Source of the DNA: Sipunculus nudus
Taxonomy: Eukaryota; Annelida; Sipuncula; Golfingiida; Sipunculidae
Assembly (NCBI GenBank): GCA_026874595.1
Contig: CM049309.1
Coordinates: forward strand, 95,194,723 to 95,258,722
Direction: 5' to 3'
DNA length: 64,000 bases
Position numbers and translations under genes: made by a program
Notes under the pieces: generated by a model
The model's database searches: none
Told to the model about the DNA's origin: nothing
The model's input: the letters and a program-made list of their open reading frames with translations, nothing else
In this document: positions 61,046 to 64,000 of the stretch, in pieces
Layout: each line of letters begins with the position of its first letter
How positions within the stretch are numbered: the stretch's first letter is position 1

Positions 61046-63285
61046 ACGCTTTTTTTCGAATTTTTAGGTCAGCTGACTATAAGTCATCTTAGCTATAGTC
61101 TATCAGTTTTGAAACCGTTGGACCTAAAAATCATATTTAGTATGCATATTCTTCTATTCATTTCCGATGTACATAACAAAAGATAGGTCAGTAATAAGGT
61201 GTGTAATATGTTGAAGTTTCGGGCCCGATCATAAAGAACCTTGTAAAAAATCAGGAAATATATTAACTCACTTAACATAAGAATTGCTGAAGCTAGGGAC
61301 TTTTTTTCAGGGATATAACTTCATTTAATCAAGATTTAATTGTATTCCAAAAAAATAGATCTGAATATTACAAAGGTTATTCGCATAAATATAAAATCAG
61401 TACCTTACATTTTGCCCAAATTTGGCCATTGCACATTTTTTACCTGTAAGCACTGTTGTTTTAATTTTCATATCATCCACACGGAGGGATTTCAGCTTCT
61501 AAATTCTTAAATTTGAAAGGAAATAACCAAAAACTGTACCTTTATTTAAAGTTTTTATGATACCATGTAACACCTAGGCTATACTGAAACCCCTCTGTAG
61601 ATCCATCCAGGCAAATTACGCATGCTTGAAGCGAGGCATACTCTGCAGCCAGACAACTCTTGGGTGCCTTAAGCTGGATCTAACTGTCCAACCCCCTCCT
61701 ATAGTAGTTGTGTTGGCCAAATTCATACCAATAAACGATAATTTAACCCAAAAAATATTGGATTCTAATAACAGCTTTAAGAAAAATTAAATGAAAAGGA
61801 ATTTTATAGTGAATGAGTAACAGGGAATGCAGTTATTGATGTTTTATGGATCTTCCATGGATGGCCGAAAATGTATTCCAAATGACACCATTGGATATTT
61901 TTTTTCATTTCAAACATAAAAATGAAAATTAATAATTAAATAAAATTGTTTACTATTAGGGATTATATGAAGCAAATTAATGATGGACAATGATGCAGTT
62001 GATTATATTTAATCAATCTAACTTTCCAGGTTTTCTTCAGGTGTTTAATTTATTGGTTTATATTTATTACAAAATAAAAAAAAATGAAATATGTCAAACA
62101 TTTAAAATATGACTCAGATAAGTGCTCTTTTAAGATGTCAATAGTTTAAATAATGGCATTTAGACTCATGACTGTATCAGCTGTTACATGATACTGGGTA
62201 AATAATCAAAATTTGTAGTACTGATTCCTTTATTTCAGTTAATAAAATTTAACATGCCCACTCCAGTTTGCTCCTGGTATAATATTTTGGGTGTTTTGAT
62301 CCTTGGGTTTTTTAAAACACATGTATTAGTTTTATAGCTGGGATTACCTTTCTTTTTTTCTGATACATGTTTAAAAAAATAAAAATATTCAAATGTTATA
62401 AAAACCAGATCTTAGACAATTTCTCATTATGATGTCTATAATGTTAATAATTGTCATAGGTGTCTTGCTATGTTTAGTGTATAGACAATGATGTTACAGT
62501 ATTATATATAATATAATAGTTTTTTTTATAAATTAAAGCCATAAAACCAAGTACTTATGATCGTTATTTTAAATGTGAAATTTGCATATTCTGGATTCTC
62601 AATACGATATAAATACGAGACATTGAGTGAATACTTTTTAATTGTATTTGAATATGATAACATATATTCAGTAGTTCCATCATGAAAATGAATACAAATA
62701 CTAATACAAGTAAAAGAAAGTATTTGAATGCAAGTGCAAATACTTTCAAAATGTATTCAAAAATGCAAATACATTTATAGTATTATTTAAACAATCGTTT
62801 ATTTCAATCATATTATATAACAAAAATCTTTTCGGATGATACTATTAGTAATTTTTAATTAAAATTATATTTGGCCTAATAATTGCAATTAGTTTTAAAT
62901 AAATAGTTAAACTCTCATATCATTTGTGCTAGTGCTACTCTTGGGTATGGGTAATATGTAATTATTGAATAACAGTTAACTCCTTTGTAAAAAGCATGTT
63001 AATTAACATGACTTGTAGTGGACAATTCTTTTCAAATACTTATGCTGCAATGTAGATAGTTATTAGGCCTGTGTGGCAGTAGCACTCCTTTTCAAAATGT
63101 AAATAATTTTGAAGGACAACAGCTCTCTACCCTCTCCAAGGATTTTATCAAAGTCTTTACATAGCTTGAGTTAAAAGCCATCATCCCCATAAATCAGCTT
63201 ATATCACAACACAAAACCAACATTTGTCTACCCCTTCTTCCAAATCATATATTAATATCATAAATAATAGCTGAGTGCCGTGACC
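61046..63285. other. AT-rich intergenic, no supported feature
   Basis: Very AT-rich with short A and T runs. No exon, transposon signature or tandem array was recognised. Confidence 0.45.
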
Positions 63286-63440
63286 CATGGGTCCCTTTTT
63301 ATTTTTGAGACCTTCAAAGATGCGGTCTTCCGTTAACAGGGCACAAATCGTTACCATTTACCTAGAATCTTTTATATTGACATCCAGCAATAAGACCTGA
63401 AATTAGGTCTCTGTTACCCATATCCTTTGAGCTATGCTTC
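63286..63440 (+). repeat. Interspersed repeat family, further copy
   Basis: Shares TTTTTGAGACCTTC, AACAGGGCACAAATCG, TTGACATCCAG, and CCTGAAATTAGGTCTCTGTT then ACCCATATCC with the copies at 60.4-61.0 kb and, inverted, at 17.6-18.3 kb. Confidence 0.7.
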
Positions 63441-63480
63441 AGTTGAATTGGGATACCACCTACAAAATTATTTTTCTATA

Positions 63481-64000
63481 TGTCCGTCAGGTTTTCGTTT
63501 CCGGGCGATAACTTTCCTAAATATTATCCGATTTCATTCAAATTTGGATCAGTAATTGCTCTTATGCTTACCTTTGTTGGGACTGGTTTTGGAGTATCTG
63601 CCTCTGTCTGTCTGTCTATCCGTCAGGTTTTCGTTTCTGTACGATAACTTTTCTAAATATTATCTGATTTCATTCAAATTTTGGTCAGTGATTACTCTCA
63701 TGCATACCTTGGTTGGGATTGGTTTTGGAATGTCTGGCTTCTGTCTGTTTGTCTGTCACTTTGTCTGTCTGTCTGTCAGGTTTTCGTTTATGTACGAGCA
63801 CTTTCCTAAATACTATTCGATTTCATTCAAATTGGGTCAATGATTGCACTCCTGCTTACCTTGGTAAGGATAGGTTTTTGAGTGTCTGTCTGTCTGTCAC
63901 TCTTGTCTGTCTTTCTGTCTATCGGGTTTTCCGTATCGCGCGATAACATTCCTAAAAATTATCCAATTTCATTCAGATTTGGGTCATTGATTTCTCTCAT
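63481..64000. repeat. Tandem repeat of roughly 150-200 bp, about 3-4 copies, continuing past the edge
   Basis: Each copy contains GTCAGGTTTTCGTTTC, CGATAACTTTCCTAAATATT, ATC.GATTTCATTCAAATTTGG, and CTTACCTTTGTTGGGA with CTGTCTGTC runs. Copies start at about 63481, 63620, 63773 and 63923, so the unit length varies. The window ends inside a copy. Frames here (LFVCHFVCLSVRF) are repeat artefacts. Confidence 0.85.

Overview
The window reads as nuclear DNA of an animal, most likely a marine mollusc and probably a bivalve. The AT-rich base composition, long gene-poor stretches, GT-AG exons with AATAAA signals, decayed CR1/L2-like LINEs, tRNA-headed SINEs, terminal-inverted-repeat elements and very abundant minisatellites all point that way. 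The species assignment is inference; the eukaryotic nature is seen directly. There is no bacterial-type gene, operon, rRNA or CRISPR array.

The only host gene I can support is a Ly6/uPAR (three-finger) surface-protein locus on the + strand in the right half. One exon (44465-44649) carries the first five cysteines. It is followed by three separate, paralogous terminal exons (45278-45490, 48247-48477, 54550-54756). Each starts in the same phase and carries the last five cysteines with the CC...CN ending, a hydrophobic tail, a stop codon and a downstream AATAAA. This layout suggests one gene with alternative last exons that swap half of the three-finger domain, or a cluster in which the partner exons were lost. 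I did not find the signal-peptide exon.

Most of the rest is repeats. Tandem arrays cover roughly 19 kb: a 20-bp unit (2.7-3.9 kb), about 33 bp (9.1-9.4 kb), 47 bp with higher-order structure (22.1-30.4 kb), 46 bp (31.4-33.4 kb), 39 bp interrupted by a LINE (35.3-37.6 kb), 38 bp (37.7-39.8 kb), 17 bp (43.0-44.1 kb), an unrelated 46 bp (50.2-51.3 kb), an unrelated 38 bp (51.9-52.9 kb) and a unit of roughly 150-200 bp at the right edge. Five long AT dinucleotide runs and six G/C homopolymer runs are scattered through the window.

Mobile elements include three broken LINE reverse-transcriptase fragments (about 560-1455 on the - strand, 35644-36190 on the +, 57693-58580 on the +) and two tRNA-like SINE heads. 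There is a 1.1-kb inverted-repeat DNA element with a 7-bp target duplication that holds a second 451-bp inverted-repeat element, and a terminal-inverted-repeat element at 43032-44252 whose interior is the 17-bp array. Two low-copy interspersed repeat families occur near the two ends. Remaining stretches show nothing I can support as genes.
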